From positions 87,501-151,500 of the forward strand of contig NZ_CVSH01000052.1 of NCBI RefSeq assembly GCF_001179965.1: DNA of 64,000 nucleotides. The letters run 5' to 3'. Each line of letters starts with the position of its first letter. Position 1 is the first letter of the stretch. Origin of the DNA: Candidatus Pelagibacter communis. GTDB taxonomy: Bacteria > Pseudomonadota > Alphaproteobacteria > Pelagibacterales > Pelagibacteraceae. The translations under genes and the position numbers were made by a program. The notes under the pieces were generated by a model. It saw only the letters and a list, made by a program, of their open reading frames with translations. It had not been told where the DNA came from and did no database searches. Shown in pieces: positions 16,019 through 24,426 of this stretch.

Positions 16019-17001
16019 ATTAAGTAGTTTTTCTTGATTAATGTATTCTTTCCAATTTTTTTTTTTGATTTTTTATTAATAATAATGTTTTTATTTGTAA
16101 TTCCATTTCTATTAAATGGACGCACAAATTTTAAATCTCTTTGTTTTAAAACTGTGCCTTTATTTATATTGTTTCTGAGATAAAAAGATCTCCTTAAATT
16201 AAAAATATTTACCCTTTCATCTTTTGAAAGAATTTTTGTTTTTTTCCCCTCAATTGTATTTAAGTTCTTTAAAATATTAACCATATTTTTCATATCTTCA
16301 GGATTTAAAGATAGCTTATGATCTCTAAATTTTGAAAAGTTATTATCTAGCGTAAAATGCTTTTCCACAATTTGTGCACCATAAAATACTGATAGAATTG
16401 GTATAGCGTAACCAATAGTGTGATCTGAATATCCAATTTTAATATTAAATTTTCTTTTTAAATAATTAATTGTGCTTAAATTAACATTTGAAATTGGCGC
16501 AGGATACATGGAAACGCAGTGTAAAAAACTTAGTTTATTAATTGGAAATTTATTTTTTTTTATAAATTCAAAGGTGTTTTTGACTTCTTTTATCGTTGAA
16601 CATCCTGTGGAAATAATAGTATTTTTCTTAAATGAAATTACTTTTTTTATGAGATCAAAATAAGTTAAATCACCAGATGAAATTTTAAATAAATCTACAA
16701 TAGAATTTAAAAATTCAGCACTTTTTATATCTAAAGGTGTTGAGATAAACTTTAAATTTTTATATTTAGCAATTTTTGATAATTTGTAAAATTGCTCCCT
16801 TGAAAATTGAAATTTTTTTAATTGATTATACCTTTTTTTGTTTTTGCCATTTACAAAGTCTTCAGTAGTAAATGTTTGAAATTTAACCGCATCTACTCCA
16901 GCTTGTGAAGCTTTTAGTATTAATTTTTTTGCAATCTCAAATCTTCCCTCATGATTATTCCCAACCTCTGCAATTATGAAAGGTTTTACTAAATTACTCA
17001 T
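16015..17001 (-). CDS. N-acetylneuraminate/nonulosonate synthase, NeuB family
   Basis: A 328-residue synthase that condenses phosphoenolpyruvate with a 6-carbon amino sugar to give a nine-carbon sialic-like acid. IIAEVGNNHEG at 9-19 and DAVKFQTFTTEDF form the start of the barrel; ISTGCSTIKEV, LHCVSMYPAP, GYSDHTIGY and VEKHFTLD are family motifs. The C-terminal 60 residues (RRSFYLRNNINKGTVLKQRDLKFVRP) are the SAF antifreeze-like domain that caps the active site. It overlaps the epimerase upstream by 8 nt. With the cytidylyltransferase and aminotransferase upstream it makes a partial nonulosonate pathway; no obvious NeuC-type hydrolysing epimerase is present. Sialic, legionaminic and pseudaminic products cannot be told apart by eye. 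Confidence 0.88.
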   Translation of the reverse strand: MSNLVKPFIIAEVGNNHEGRFEIAKKLILKASQAGVDAVKFQTFTTEDFVNGKNKKRYNQLKKFQFSREQFYKLSKIAKYKNLKFISTPLDIKSAEFLNSIVDLFKISSGDLTYFDLIKKVISFKKNTIISTGCSTIKEVKNTFEFIKKNKFPINKLSFLHCVSMYPAPISNVNLSTINYLKRKFNIKIGYSDHTIGYAIPILSVFYGAQIVEKHFTLDNNFSKFRDHKLSLNPEDMKNMVNILKNLNTIEGKKTKILSKDERVNIFNLRRSFYLRNNINKGTVLKQRDLKFVRPFNRNGITNKNIIINKKSKKKIGKNTLIKKNYLI

Positions 17002-18004
17002 TTATTAAAGCACTCTTATAAAAATTTTTATACCATTCTATATATTTTTTATATCCTGTATCAATCGAGTAAGACGGCTTATAACCGAGTAACTTTTTAG
17101 CCTTACTAATATTTAAAGTTCCTCTTTCTGGAACAAATTTTTCTTTTGGTACATAGCTTACCTCAACATCCTTGAATTCACTTTTCAGGATTGACAAAAG
17201 TTCACTAATTTTTCTTGCATTTCCATATGTAATATTAAAGGTTTCATTTCTCGCTTTTTCATTTTCACAACACAACATTATACCTTGGACAAGATCGTCG
17301 ATATAAGTGAAATCTAATTTATCATTCCCATCCCCATTAATCGATATTTTTTGATTTTGAAGAGCAGATTCAATAAATACTTGTCCCACTCTTCTACTAA
17401 CACATCTTTCTCCATATAAAGCAGAAGGTCTTATTATAGTATAAGGTAAATCGAATACTTTGTTATAAGATTTTAATATTATTTCACCAGAGTATTTTAA
17501 ACTTCCATAGATACCTATTGGCTTACAAGTTTCATCTTCATTGACAGATTCTGACTTAAAGTCTCCATAAACCATACTTGAAGACATATATATAACATGA
17601 GTTTTTTTATCTTTGGAAAAATCTAAAGTGTTTTCTAGAGTTCTTAAACTATGATCAAATGTAGAGTGAGGGTCTTTATTTGATTTATTAGCATGTGAAA
17701 CTGCAGCCAAATGAATGATTATACTAGGATTAATATTTTCATAAAGCTTGGATATTGCATGGTAGTTTCTTGCATCCTCAATAAATAAATTTACTTTTTT
17801 ATTATTTAATAATTTAATTCTATTATTTAAAATACTTCTATAAAGATTTTTGTTTACTATAGAATTATCTGTAAATGAGAGAAGATTGTTTACAGCCAAG
17901 CTATCAACAATAGAAACATTGTAGTTTTTTTCGACCAATTTTAAAGCCAGGTTATGACCAATAAAACCACATCCACCTACCAAAAGAACATTTTTATTTT
18001 TCAT
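16994..18004 (-). CDS. NAD-dependent nucleotide-sugar epimerase/dehydratase
   Basis: A 336-residue extended SDR. LLVGGCGFIGHNLA (G10-G16) is the NAD-binding loop, LAAVSHANKSNKDP is the conserved alanine-rich strand after it, YMSSSMVYGD holds the catalytic serine region, and IYGSLKYSGE gives Y-x-x-x-K. RPSALYGERC and NGDGNDKLDFTYIDD are typical of UDP-glucose 4-epimerase-like enzymes. It would epimerise or dehydrate the nucleotide sugar feeding the aminotransferase. It shares 11 nt with the DegT gene upstream and 8 nt with NeuB downstream, showing tight coupling. Confidence 0.82.
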   Translation of the reverse strand: MKNKNVLLVGGCGFIGHNLALKLVEKNYNVSIVDSLAVNNLLSFTDNSIVNKNLYRSILNNRIKLLNNKKVNLFIEDARNYHAISKLYENINPSIIIHLAAVSHANKSNKDPHSTFDHSLRTLENTLDFSKDKKTHVIYMSSSMVYGDFKSESVNEDETCKPIGIYGSLKYSGEIILKSYNKVFDLPYTIIRPSALYGERCVSRRVGQVFIESALQNQKISINGDGNDKLDFTYIDDLVQGIMLCCENEKARNETFNITYGNARKISELLSILKSEFKDVEVSYVPKEKFVPERGTLNISKAKKLLGYKPSYSIDTGYKKYIEWYKNFYKSALINE

Positions 18005-19112
18005 TATTTATAAATGTTAATATTTTTTTTGAAATATAATCCACCTCTTTATTTTTTAGTGAGGGATACACTGGAAGAGATATATTTGTATTTGCATAAT
18101 TAATTGCGTTTGTATAATCACTCTTCTTATTTCTATATTTATTTTTGTAATAGCTCATAAGCGGAATAATTTTTGGATAATGTATACTAAACCCAATATG
18201 AATTTTATTTAATAATTTAATTAATTTATCTCTCTTTTTAACAAAAATTGGATAAATAAAATATGAGTTTTGTTTTGAAAACTTTAATTGTCCAATTTTA
18301 TTACTTCTACAAAAATTTTGATAATACCTTTTTGCAATCTTTTGTCTTTTACCTAATGATTTCTTATATGATTGTAGCTGGTCTAATCCTAAGCAAGATT
18401 GAAAATCGGTCATTCTGTAATTAAAACCTAACATTTTAACATCATATTCACCTGGTTTTTTTCTTTCTCCAATATCTTTGTCTATGCCAAATGCTTTAAG
18501 TTTTTTAATACTTTTAAAAAAATTTTTATTATTAGTTATAATCATTCCACCCTCACCAGTAGTTATTTGTTTTGTCGGATAAAATGAAAATGATCCTGAT
18601 AATCCAAAATTTCCAACATGTTTATTTTTATATTTTGTACCAAGGGCATGAGCACAATCCTCAATTATTTTAATTTTTTTCTTATCACAAAAAGTTTTAA
18701 TCTGTTCAAAATCACATGGACCCCCATTCATGTGAACTAAGATTACTCCTTTTGTCTTTTTTGAAATCTTTTTCTTTAAGTTATCTATTGTAAGATTACC
18801 AGAAACTAAATCAACATCACAAAATACTGCTTTTGCACCTGTATATTCAACTGCATGTGCAGTTGCCGTATGTGTCATTGCAGGCACTATTATTTCATCA
18901 CCGTGTTTAAAGCCTGCCGCTATACAAGATAAGTGCAACCCTGCTGTACAACTAGATACTGTTAACGAATACTTAGAATTAGTATATTTCCTAAACTTTT
19001 CTTCAAATAATTTTGTATATTTACCATGTGTAAGCCATCCACTTTTTATTATTTTGCTAATGTCTGATAGACACTTATTTGAAATATTTTTTTTAGAAAA
19101 TTTTACTTTCAT
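17994..19112 (-). CDS. DegT/DnrJ/EryC1-family sugar aminotransferase
   Basis: A 372-residue PLP enzyme. K181 in FSFYPTKQITTGEGG is the PLP-binding lysine, EDCAHALG (151-158) supplies the acidic residue, and TVSSCTAGLHLS near 51-62 binds the cofactor phosphate. The family transfers the amino group of glutamate to a keto-sugar. Its neighbours (epimerase, NeuB, cytidylyltransferase, acetyltransferase) suggest it makes the 4-amino group of a nonulosonate precursor, a LegC/PseC-like role. Identity to those particular enzymes was not tested. Confidence 0.85.
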   Translation of the reverse strand: MKVKFSKKNISNKCLSDISKIIKSGWLTHGKYTKLFEEKFRKYTNSKYSLTVSSCTAGLHLSCIAAGFKHGDEIIVPAMTHTATAHAVEYTGAKAVFCDVDLVSGNLTIDNLKKKISKKTKGVILVHMNGGPCDFEQIKTFCDKKKIKIIEDCAHALGTKYKNKHVGNFGLSGSFSFYPTKQITTGEGGMIITNNKNFFKSIKKLKAFGIDKDIGERKKPGEYDVKMLGFNYRMTDFQSCLGLDQLQSYKKSLGKRQKIAKRYYQNFCRSNKIGQLKFSKQNSYFIYPIFVKKRDKLIKLLNKIHIGFSIHYPKIIPLMSYYKNKYRNKKSDYTNAINYANTNISLPVYPSLKNKEVDYISKKILTFINNEK

Positions 19113-20098
19113 ATGTATTTTATTTTAACTTTTTTATTATTTTTAAAAGACTTGTCTGCAGCAAAACATAGGCTCATTAAATCAAATTGATCCTGATGAG
19201 ACATTATACTAGCTGTATTCTTATTAATATTTTGAATAAAATCTTGAATTAATTTTTTTTTATTAAAATTTTCTGGATAACTGTTTTTTATTTTTTTTAA
19301 AATATTCGTTTTTTTTTTTGATGTAAATTTATATGTAGATGGAAGGGAATGTACTAAAGTATTTTTTTCTCCAAATATTTTAATCTCATGAAAATGTTTG
19401 TAAGAGCAAGCAAGATTAGCTGTAACTTTTGCTATAAGATTATTTTTAAATTCTAAAATATAAACTAAGAAAGACTCTTTCTTAAAAACAGTGTTATTAC
19501 AGGCAATATTATTTCCAAAAGTCATTACAGAAACCGGTTTTTGTCCCGTAATCCATGATATTAAATCAAATATGTGTATTGCAGCTCCTAGCGTTGAGGT
19601 ATAATTTTTGACCTTAGATCTCCATTCAAAAAGCTTAGATTTTCTTCCCCATAAGTAATCACCTTCAATGTAATAGATCTTGTCATTTTTAACAATTTTT
19701 TTTAATTTTTTAAATAATGAGTTTTTTCTTAAAACTAAATTTGAAATCATTTTAATTCTTTTCTTTTTTAGCATATTTTTTATTATTTTAAGTTCTTGAA
19801 TATTAAGGCACATTGGCTTTTCCACTATAATATTTTTATTATTTTTCATGGCTTTTAAAATATGTTTAAAATGATAATTATCATAGCTTGCTATAGAAAC
19901 TAAATTAATATCCTTATCGTTAAAAATATCATTTTCATTATTAGAAATTTTTAAATTGGGAAATTTCTTCCTCAATTTAACGATTTTTTTTTTATTTATT
20001 TCTACAATCGTTTTAACTTTACTTCCTTTAAAATTATGAATGGCTTCATAATGTTTTAATCCAATTCCAGTCCCAATTATACCTGCTTTAATAACCAT
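19109..20098 (-). CDS. Gfo/Idh/MocA-family oxidoreductase
   Basis: A 329-residue NAD(P)-dependent oxidoreductase. VIKAGIIGTGIGLKHYEAI holds the Rossmann G-x-G-x-G, IVEKPMCL carries the E-K-P lysine, and TLGAAIHIFDLISWITG resembles the G-x-x-x-D/H-x-x-D catalytic helix. I choose the ATG at 20098, one base after the TAA of the cytidylyltransferase gene, rather than the one at 20110, which adds only MVYN and overlaps the upstream gene by 11 nt. It probably oxidises or reduces a sugar in the nonulosonate-like branch. Confidence 0.75.
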   Translation of the reverse strand: MVIKAGIIGTGIGLKHYEAIHNFKGSKVKTIVEINKKKIVKLRKKFPNLKISNNENDIFNDKDINLVSIASYDNYHFKHILKAMKNNKNIIVEKPMCLNIQELKIIKNMLKKKRIKMISNLVLRKNSLFKKLKKIVKNDKIYYIEGDYLWGRKSKLFEWRSKVKNYTSTLGAAIHIFDLISWITGQKPVSVMTFGNNIACNNTVFKKESFLVYILEFKNNLIAKVTANLACSYKHFHEIKIFGEKNTLVHSLPSTYKFTSKKKTNILKKIKNSYPENFNKKKLIQDFIQNINKNTASIMSHQDQFDLMSLCFAADKSFKNNKKVKIKYI

Positions 20099-20099
20099 A

Positions 20100-20738
20100 T
20101 TATAAACCAAAATTTAAAAATTTTCTTTTATCTATCTTTTTTTTTATTTTTATAAAATCCGAAATTGTATCAACTGATAATTTCATTATTTTTTTTTTAT
20201 TTTTGCTTTTAAAATTCTTTATTTTAAATTTACTACTATTTTTATAAAAATACCTTGTCACATGTTCTAAATCACTTTTCGACATTTTGTTAATATAATC
20301 TTTCAATATTTGTACTTTAATGATTTCAACTGACTGACCTTTTGGGAAAGTTCTTGGAAAAACATTTGTGATAATATCAAAGTTTTTATTTTTTTTGTGA
20401 ATTTTTATTGCATACTCTATTATTTTGCTATCTATTAGAGGACTATCTCCACTAATTCTCATAAAATATTTACATTTAATTTTCATTGCTAATCTAACAA
20501 ATCTTAAAACAACGTTTTCGAGTTCACCTCTAAAAAATCTTATTTTAAAATTTTTTAATAATTTTATTAAATTGTTATCTAAACTATTATTTGATGTAGC
20601 TACTATTATATCTTTTACTGATTTTGATTTTTTTACATTATTTACGACATGTATAATTAGAGGTAGTCCATAAATAATTTTTAAAACTTTTTTATCAAAT
20701 CTTTTAGAGTTTGATCTTGCCTGAATAAATACAATCAT
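20100..20738 (-). CDS. SpsF/NeuA-type cytidylyltransferase
   Basis: A 212-residue nucleotidyltransferase. FIQARSNSKRFDKKVL has the Q-A-R-x-x-S-x-R-x-x-x-K CTP-binding start of the SpsF/CMP-sugar synthetase group, RFFRGELENVVLRF is the SpsF-like FRG segment, and RISGDSPLID with its acidic residue matches the metal site. It would activate the NeuB product as a CMP-sugar before transfer to the polysaccharide. It overlaps the acetyltransferase by 4 nt. A second, longer paralogue (255 aa) sits with the other NeuB at 25692, so each synthase has its own activating enzyme. Confidence 0.8.
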   Translation of the reverse strand: MIVFIQARSNSKRFDKKVLKIIYGLPLIIHVVNNVKKSKSVKDIIVATSNNSLDNNLIKLLKNFKIRFFRGELENVVLRFVRLAMKIKCKYFMRISGDSPLIDSKIIEYAIKIHKKNKNFDIITNVFPRTFPKGQSVEIIKVQILKDYINKMSKSDLEHVTRYFYKNSSKFKIKNFKSKNKKKIMKLSVDTISDFIKIKKKIDKRKFLNFGL

Positions 20739-21496
20739 TTATTTCCCTTATTTTTAATATGATAAATATAATTTGTAGACATGTGAATAAATTTATTTTT
20801 TTTATAAAAACTTAAGGCATGAGTATTATAATCTTGAGTACCAGCATACAAATGTATCTTATATTTTTTCATAATTTTATTATTTACGTATGCAATTATT
20901 GATGAACCAATTTTTTGGTTACTAAATTTCTTCGAAGTACAAATTATATTTATATTTAATTTTTTCTTTATTTTTTGTAAAAGACAAAACCCACCAATTT
21001 TTTTATTTTTAAGGCATACAATTAAAAATTTTCCCGGTTTATTTCTAAAAGAATTTTCTAACCAATAATATCTTAAGGGGTATTTTAATAATTTTCTAAA
21101 AAAACTGTCTTTAACGAATCTAGAGTTGGATGTGTTTTCTTTACAAATTTTAAGTATTTCAAATCTATCTTTTTTTGTCGAAGGACGACAGTCTTGATAA
21201 ATTTTAAGGTTTTTTTTTTGATATTTTTTTTTAAAATTAATTTGTTTACAAAAAAAATGAGGATTAAATTCTTGTATTTTCTTCTTTGATATTGGTTTTT
21301 TTAATTTAAAATGAACAAAAAAGGGTTTTTGTAAATTCTTCTGAGATAAATCATTTTTCTTAAATGACTTATAAATTTCCTTCCCAGTTATTTGAGTTAA
21401 AAAATTATCCTTATTTAACATTATTAAATTTGAATATGTTTTAATTTGTAGGGCAAGATAGCGATCATTAATTCTGAGAAAATTTATACTGTTCAT
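20735..21496 (-). CDS. GNAT-family N-acetyltransferase with N-terminal extension
   Basis: A 253-residue protein whose C-terminal 140 residues look like a GNAT domain: DRFEILKICKENT, then GKFLIVCLKNKKIGGFCLLQ (beta4), FSNQKIGSSIIAYV (acetyl-CoA loop of Q/R-x-x-G type) and the ending LSFYKKNKFI. The first 110 residues are not recognised. It could acetylate an amino sugar before or after the NeuB step, a PseH-like role. The start is doubtful: the ATG at 21496 lies inside the operator, upstream of the likely -10 box at 21488-21483. The next in-frame ATG is at 21421 (residue 26); an unusual ATT start in between is possible. Confidence 0.65.
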   Translation of the reverse strand: MNSINFLRINDRYLALQIKTYSNLIMLNKDNFLTQITGKEIYKSFKKNDLSQKNLQKPFFVHFKLKKPISKKKIQEFNPHFFCKQINFKKKYQKKNLKIYQDCRPSTKKDRFEILKICKENTSNSRFVKDSFFRKLLKYPLRYYWLENSFRNKPGKFLIVCLKNKKIGGFCLLQKIKKKLNINIICTSKKFSNQKIGSSIIAYVNNKIMKKYKIHLYAGTQDYNTHALSFYKKNKFIHMSTNYIYHIKNKGNK

Positions 21497-21511
21497 TTAT
21501 TGAACAGTCAA
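21483..21511 (-). promoter_or_regulatory. Sigma70-like promoter with one TGTTCA-N5-TGAACA operator, before the acetyltransferase cassette
   Basis: On the minus strand, TTGACT (21511-21506) is followed by a 17-nt spacer made of the inverted repeat at 21505-21491 plus two bases, then TATAAA (21488-21483). This matches the promoters at 10427 and 31026 base for base in design but has only one operator, and the annotated ATG falls inside it. It should drive the minus-strand array from the acetyltransferase toward the AsnB genes. Confidence 0.65.
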
Positions 21512-21567
21512 CTATATTATGTAAAACTTATGTTTACTTAACAGATATAACATATATTTATATTAAT

Positions 21568-22299
21568 ATGACAAAACAAGATAATTTTTATTTAACGGTA
21601 GAGTCAGACTCTTTTTTTGAAAGGAATAAAAAATTAAACAATCAATTTTTAGACAACTTTAAGTCTAAAAAAATTAGAATTAGAAAAGAAGAAATATATA
21701 ATTTAATCAATAAAAAATATAAAATTAAAAAAAAAACTAAAGTTCTAGAGGTAGGTTGTTATTTTGGTGATCTCCTAAGTTTTATCAAGAAAAAACATGG
21801 ATGTGCTGTTTACGGTGTTGAACCATCAAAAAAGGCATGTAAAATTGCAAAAAAATATTTTTCATTAAAGTTAGAAAATAAAACTCTTTTAAAATCAAAA
21901 TTTTTTAATTTTTCAAAAAATACTTTTCAAAAAATGGATATAATTATTTTTGATGATGTTTTGTCGTGGATAGATAGAGATGTGATATTACCAACATTTG
22001 GAGTAATTGATTGGATTCTTAAACCTAATGGAATAATATTTTTTAGAGACTTTATGCCAAAAAAAAATTTTGCTCATCCAAATCACCATTGGAGAGGTAA
22101 AGAAATATTCAATTTTAAATATCAGGATGGTCACAAATCTTTTTTTCTCAAATCAGGGAAATATAAGCAAATTTATAATAACATTTATTTTTCTGATAAA
22201 ATGCAGAATATAAAAATTAAAAATAAAGATTCAATGTTATGGGGAGACTCAATTTTGAAAAAAATATCAAAATTTACACATCCAATAATAAAAATATAA
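21568..22299 (+). CDS. Class I SAM-dependent methyltransferase
   Basis: A 243-residue methyltransferase. KVLEVGCYFGDLLSFIKKK near 60-78 is SAM motif I, AVYGVEPSKKACKIAKK contains the acidic residue that binds the ribose, and DIIIFDDVLSWIDRD is motif II. WILKPNGIIFFRDFMP is the typical strand after it. It opens a short plus-strand operon with the radical SAM and Gfo/Idh genes, one base before the next ATG. It lies divergently from the acetyltransferase, with 71 bases between. The substrate is probably a sugar; nothing more specific can be read. Confidence 0.78.
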   Translation: MTKQDNFYLTVESDSFFERNKKLNNQFLDNFKSKKIRIRKEEIYNLINKKYKIKKKTKVLEVGCYFGDLLSFIKKKHGCAVYGVEPSKKACKIAKKYFSLKLENKTLLKSKFFNFSKNTFQKMDIIIFDDVLSWIDRDVILPTFGVIDWILKPNGIIFFRDFMPKKNFAHPNHHWRGKEIFNFKYQDGHKSFFLKSGKYKQIYNNIYFSDKMQNIKIKNKDSMLWGDSILKKISKFTHPIIKI

Positions 22300-22300
22300 T

Positions 22301-23509
22301 ATGAGCAAAGACCAAATTATAAATATATTCCCAAAAGAAAAGAAAAAAAAAGATATAAAGCCAGAAAACTTTATAAATACAAGTAATAAAAAAAATCTTT
22401 ATCTATTGCCAAAACAGGACATTAATAAAAAAATCTTTGATAGATTGAGCAAATGTTTTCAAAATTCAAAAAATTTAGAAAAGATTAAAAAGGATACGAT
22501 TTTAATTGTTTTAAATAGTTATTCTAAAATTTTAAAGGGTGAAATTTTAAATAACGAGGATTTTATAATTTCAAAACAAGAAATAACTGAATTTTTTAAA
22601 TTAGAAGATAAAGATATTGTTCGATATATATATTATAGGTATAAATATAACAAATTTCCCTCACTTCATAAACTAGATGATTATCCCCCTAATATACAAA
22701 TTGAACCAACATCAATTTGTAATTTGAGATGTATAATGTGTTATCAGTCTGACAGAACCTTCTCAAAAAAATCTGGTGGGCACATGGGCTATATGAGTCT
22801 AGATATTTTAAAAAAAGTAGTTGATGAAATTGAAGGAAAAATAGAAGCAGTTACATTTGCATCGAGAGGTGAGCCTACTCTTCATAAGGAATTAGATAAA
22901 TTTTTAAAATATTGTGAGGGAAAATTTTTAGCTCTTAAACTCAACACTAATGCAACCTTATTAAATGAGCAAAAAATAAATATGCTTTTATCTTCAGATT
23001 TAGAAACTTTAGTTTTATCAATTGACGAAAAGAATAAAGAAACTTATGAAAAAATTAGAGTTAACGCAAAATTTGATAAAATAATGAAAAATTTAGAATT
23101 ACTCAAAAATATAAGAGAAAAAAATTATAGTAACTCTAAAATTAGAGTAAGAATTTCTGGAGTAAAAATTAATACTGATCAAAATGTTGAGGAAATGAAC
23201 AAATTCTATAATGAGTTTGCTGATGAAATTACTTTGGTTAATTATGATCCATGGCAAAGTTCTTATGAAAATCCTATTAATGAAATTGAGGAACCTTGTA
23301 CCGAATTATATAGAAGGATGTTTGTCTGGTGGGATGGGAAGGTAAATCCATGTGATCATGATTACAAGTCATTATTAAGCAAATGGAATATTAAAGATCA
23401 TAGTATTAAATCAATCTGGAATTCAGATAACTATAACAAATTAAGAAAAATTCATCAGCAAAAGAAAAGATCACAACTTGAGCCATGCAATAGATGTCTA
23501 AGTACATAA
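22301..23509 (+). CDS. Radical SAM/SPASM-like protein
   Basis: A 402-residue radical SAM enzyme. The 4Fe-4S cluster cysteines are C140, C144 and C147 in SICNLRCIMC, followed by TFASRGEPTLHKEL, the GGEP-like SAM-binding motif, and LSIDEKNKETYEKIR. C-terminal cysteines (PCTEL, NPCDHD, EPCNRC) arranged as in SPASM or twitch domains suggest one or two extra clusters. The first 120 residues are not recognised. In surface-polysaccharide loci such proteins perform dehydrogenation, epimerisation or deoxygenation of sugars. The last 16 nt overlap the start of the following Gfo/Idh gene, indicating coupling. The reaction is unknown. Confidence 0.82.
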   Translation: MSKDQIINIFPKEKKKKDIKPENFINTSNKKNLYLLPKQDINKKIFDRLSKCFQNSKNLEKIKKDTILIVLNSYSKILKGEILNNEDFIISKQEITEFFKLEDKDIVRYIYYRYKYNKFPSLHKLDDYPPNIQIEPTSICNLRCIMCYQSDRTFSKKSGGHMGYMSLDILKKVVDEIEGKIEAVTFASRGEPTLHKELDKFLKYCEGKFLALKLNTNATLLNEQKINMLLSSDLETLVLSIDEKNKETYEKIRVNAKFDKIMKNLELLKNIREKNYSNSKIRVRISGVKINTDQNVEEMNKFYNEFADEITLVNYDPWQSSYENPINEIEEPCTELYRRMFVWWDGKVNPCDHDYKSLLSKWNIKDHSIKSIWNSDNYNKLRKIHQQKKRSQLEPCNRCLST

Positions 23510-24426
23510 AGAAAATTTGTATAATAGGTAATGGAGTACACTCACAAAGGATTCAAAAAATTCTAAAAAAAAAAAAAATTAATTTTATTGTTTTTAAGCC
23601 AAAATCAAAAAAAAATTATAAAAAAGAGAATTTAGAGAATTTAAAAAAATATAAGATTTTTTTCATTATATCACCAAACAATACCCACTTTTATTATATA
23701 TCTAAATTCTGTAAGAATAGTTATATATTTTGCGAAAAACCACCGACAAATAATCTTAAAGAATTGAATAAATTAAAAAAAATTAACTCCAATAAAATCT
23801 ATTTTAACTTTAACTTTAGATTCAGTCGTATATCAAAAATTTTATCAGAAAGTAAAAAATTTGGTTTGGGAAAATTAATATATTCAAATATTATCTCTGG
23901 TCATGGTTTAGCTTTTAAAGATATTTATAAAAATAGCTGGAGAGCTGATAAAAAAAAGTGTCCGACGGGTGTTTTCGAAATGCTAGCTATACATTGGATA
24001 GATCTAATCAATTATTTGTTTAAAATTAAAAAAATAAAAAACTTTGAACTAAAAAATTTAAGCAAGATTGGAAATAGTTATGATAATTGTAATCTAAGTT
24101 TGCAGACACATAATAATGCTGTGATAGATGTTGTCTGCTCTTATACTAGTCCAGTAATAAGTAAAAAAACTTTTATATTTAAAAATGGATTAATCTTACA
24201 GGATGAGGATAAAATTGAGATTAGAGGTCCTGCATTAAACATTGATAAGGACAATTTTTTAAAAAAACCAAAATTGATTAAGAAAGAAATTTTAGATGAA
24301 AAAAAAGATTATAATGAGTCACTAAAACTAAGTATTGATTATTTTTTTAAACAAATAAATGAAAAGAGAAAATTCTCAAAAAAAGAATTTTATGACTCGT
24401 TAAAAATTAATAAATTAATTTTATAA
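23494..24426 (+). CDS. Gfo/Idh/MocA-family oxidoreductase (divergent)
   Basis: A 310-residue NAD(P)-dependent oxidoreductase. KKICIIGNGVHSQRIQKIL is the Rossmann loop with a degenerate G-x-G-x-x-x pattern, FCEKPPTNNLKEL carries E-K-P, and NFNFRFSRI resembles the N-x-R-x-x region. PTGVFEMLAIHWIDLINYLF carries H and D residues at the catalytic position. It starts within the last codons of the radical SAM gene and its end overlaps by 6 nt the end of the convergent flavoprotein gene. A partnership with the radical SAM enzyme, reducing or oxidising its product, is plausible but inferred. Confidence 0.7.
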   Translation: MSKYIKKICIIGNGVHSQRIQKILKKKKINFIVFKPKSKKNYKKENLENLKKYKIFFIISPNNTHFYYISKFCKNSYIFCEKPPTNNLKELNKLKKINSNKIYFNFNFRFSRISKILSESKKFGLGKLIYSNIISGHGLAFKDIYKNSWRADKKKCPTGVFEMLAIHWIDLINYLFKIKKIKNFELKNLSKIGNSYDNCNLSLQTHNNAVIDVVCSYTSPVISKKTFIFKNGLILQDEDKIEIRGPALNIDKDNFLKKPKLIKKEILDEKKDYNESLKLSIDYFFKQINEKRKFSKKEFYDSLKINKLIL

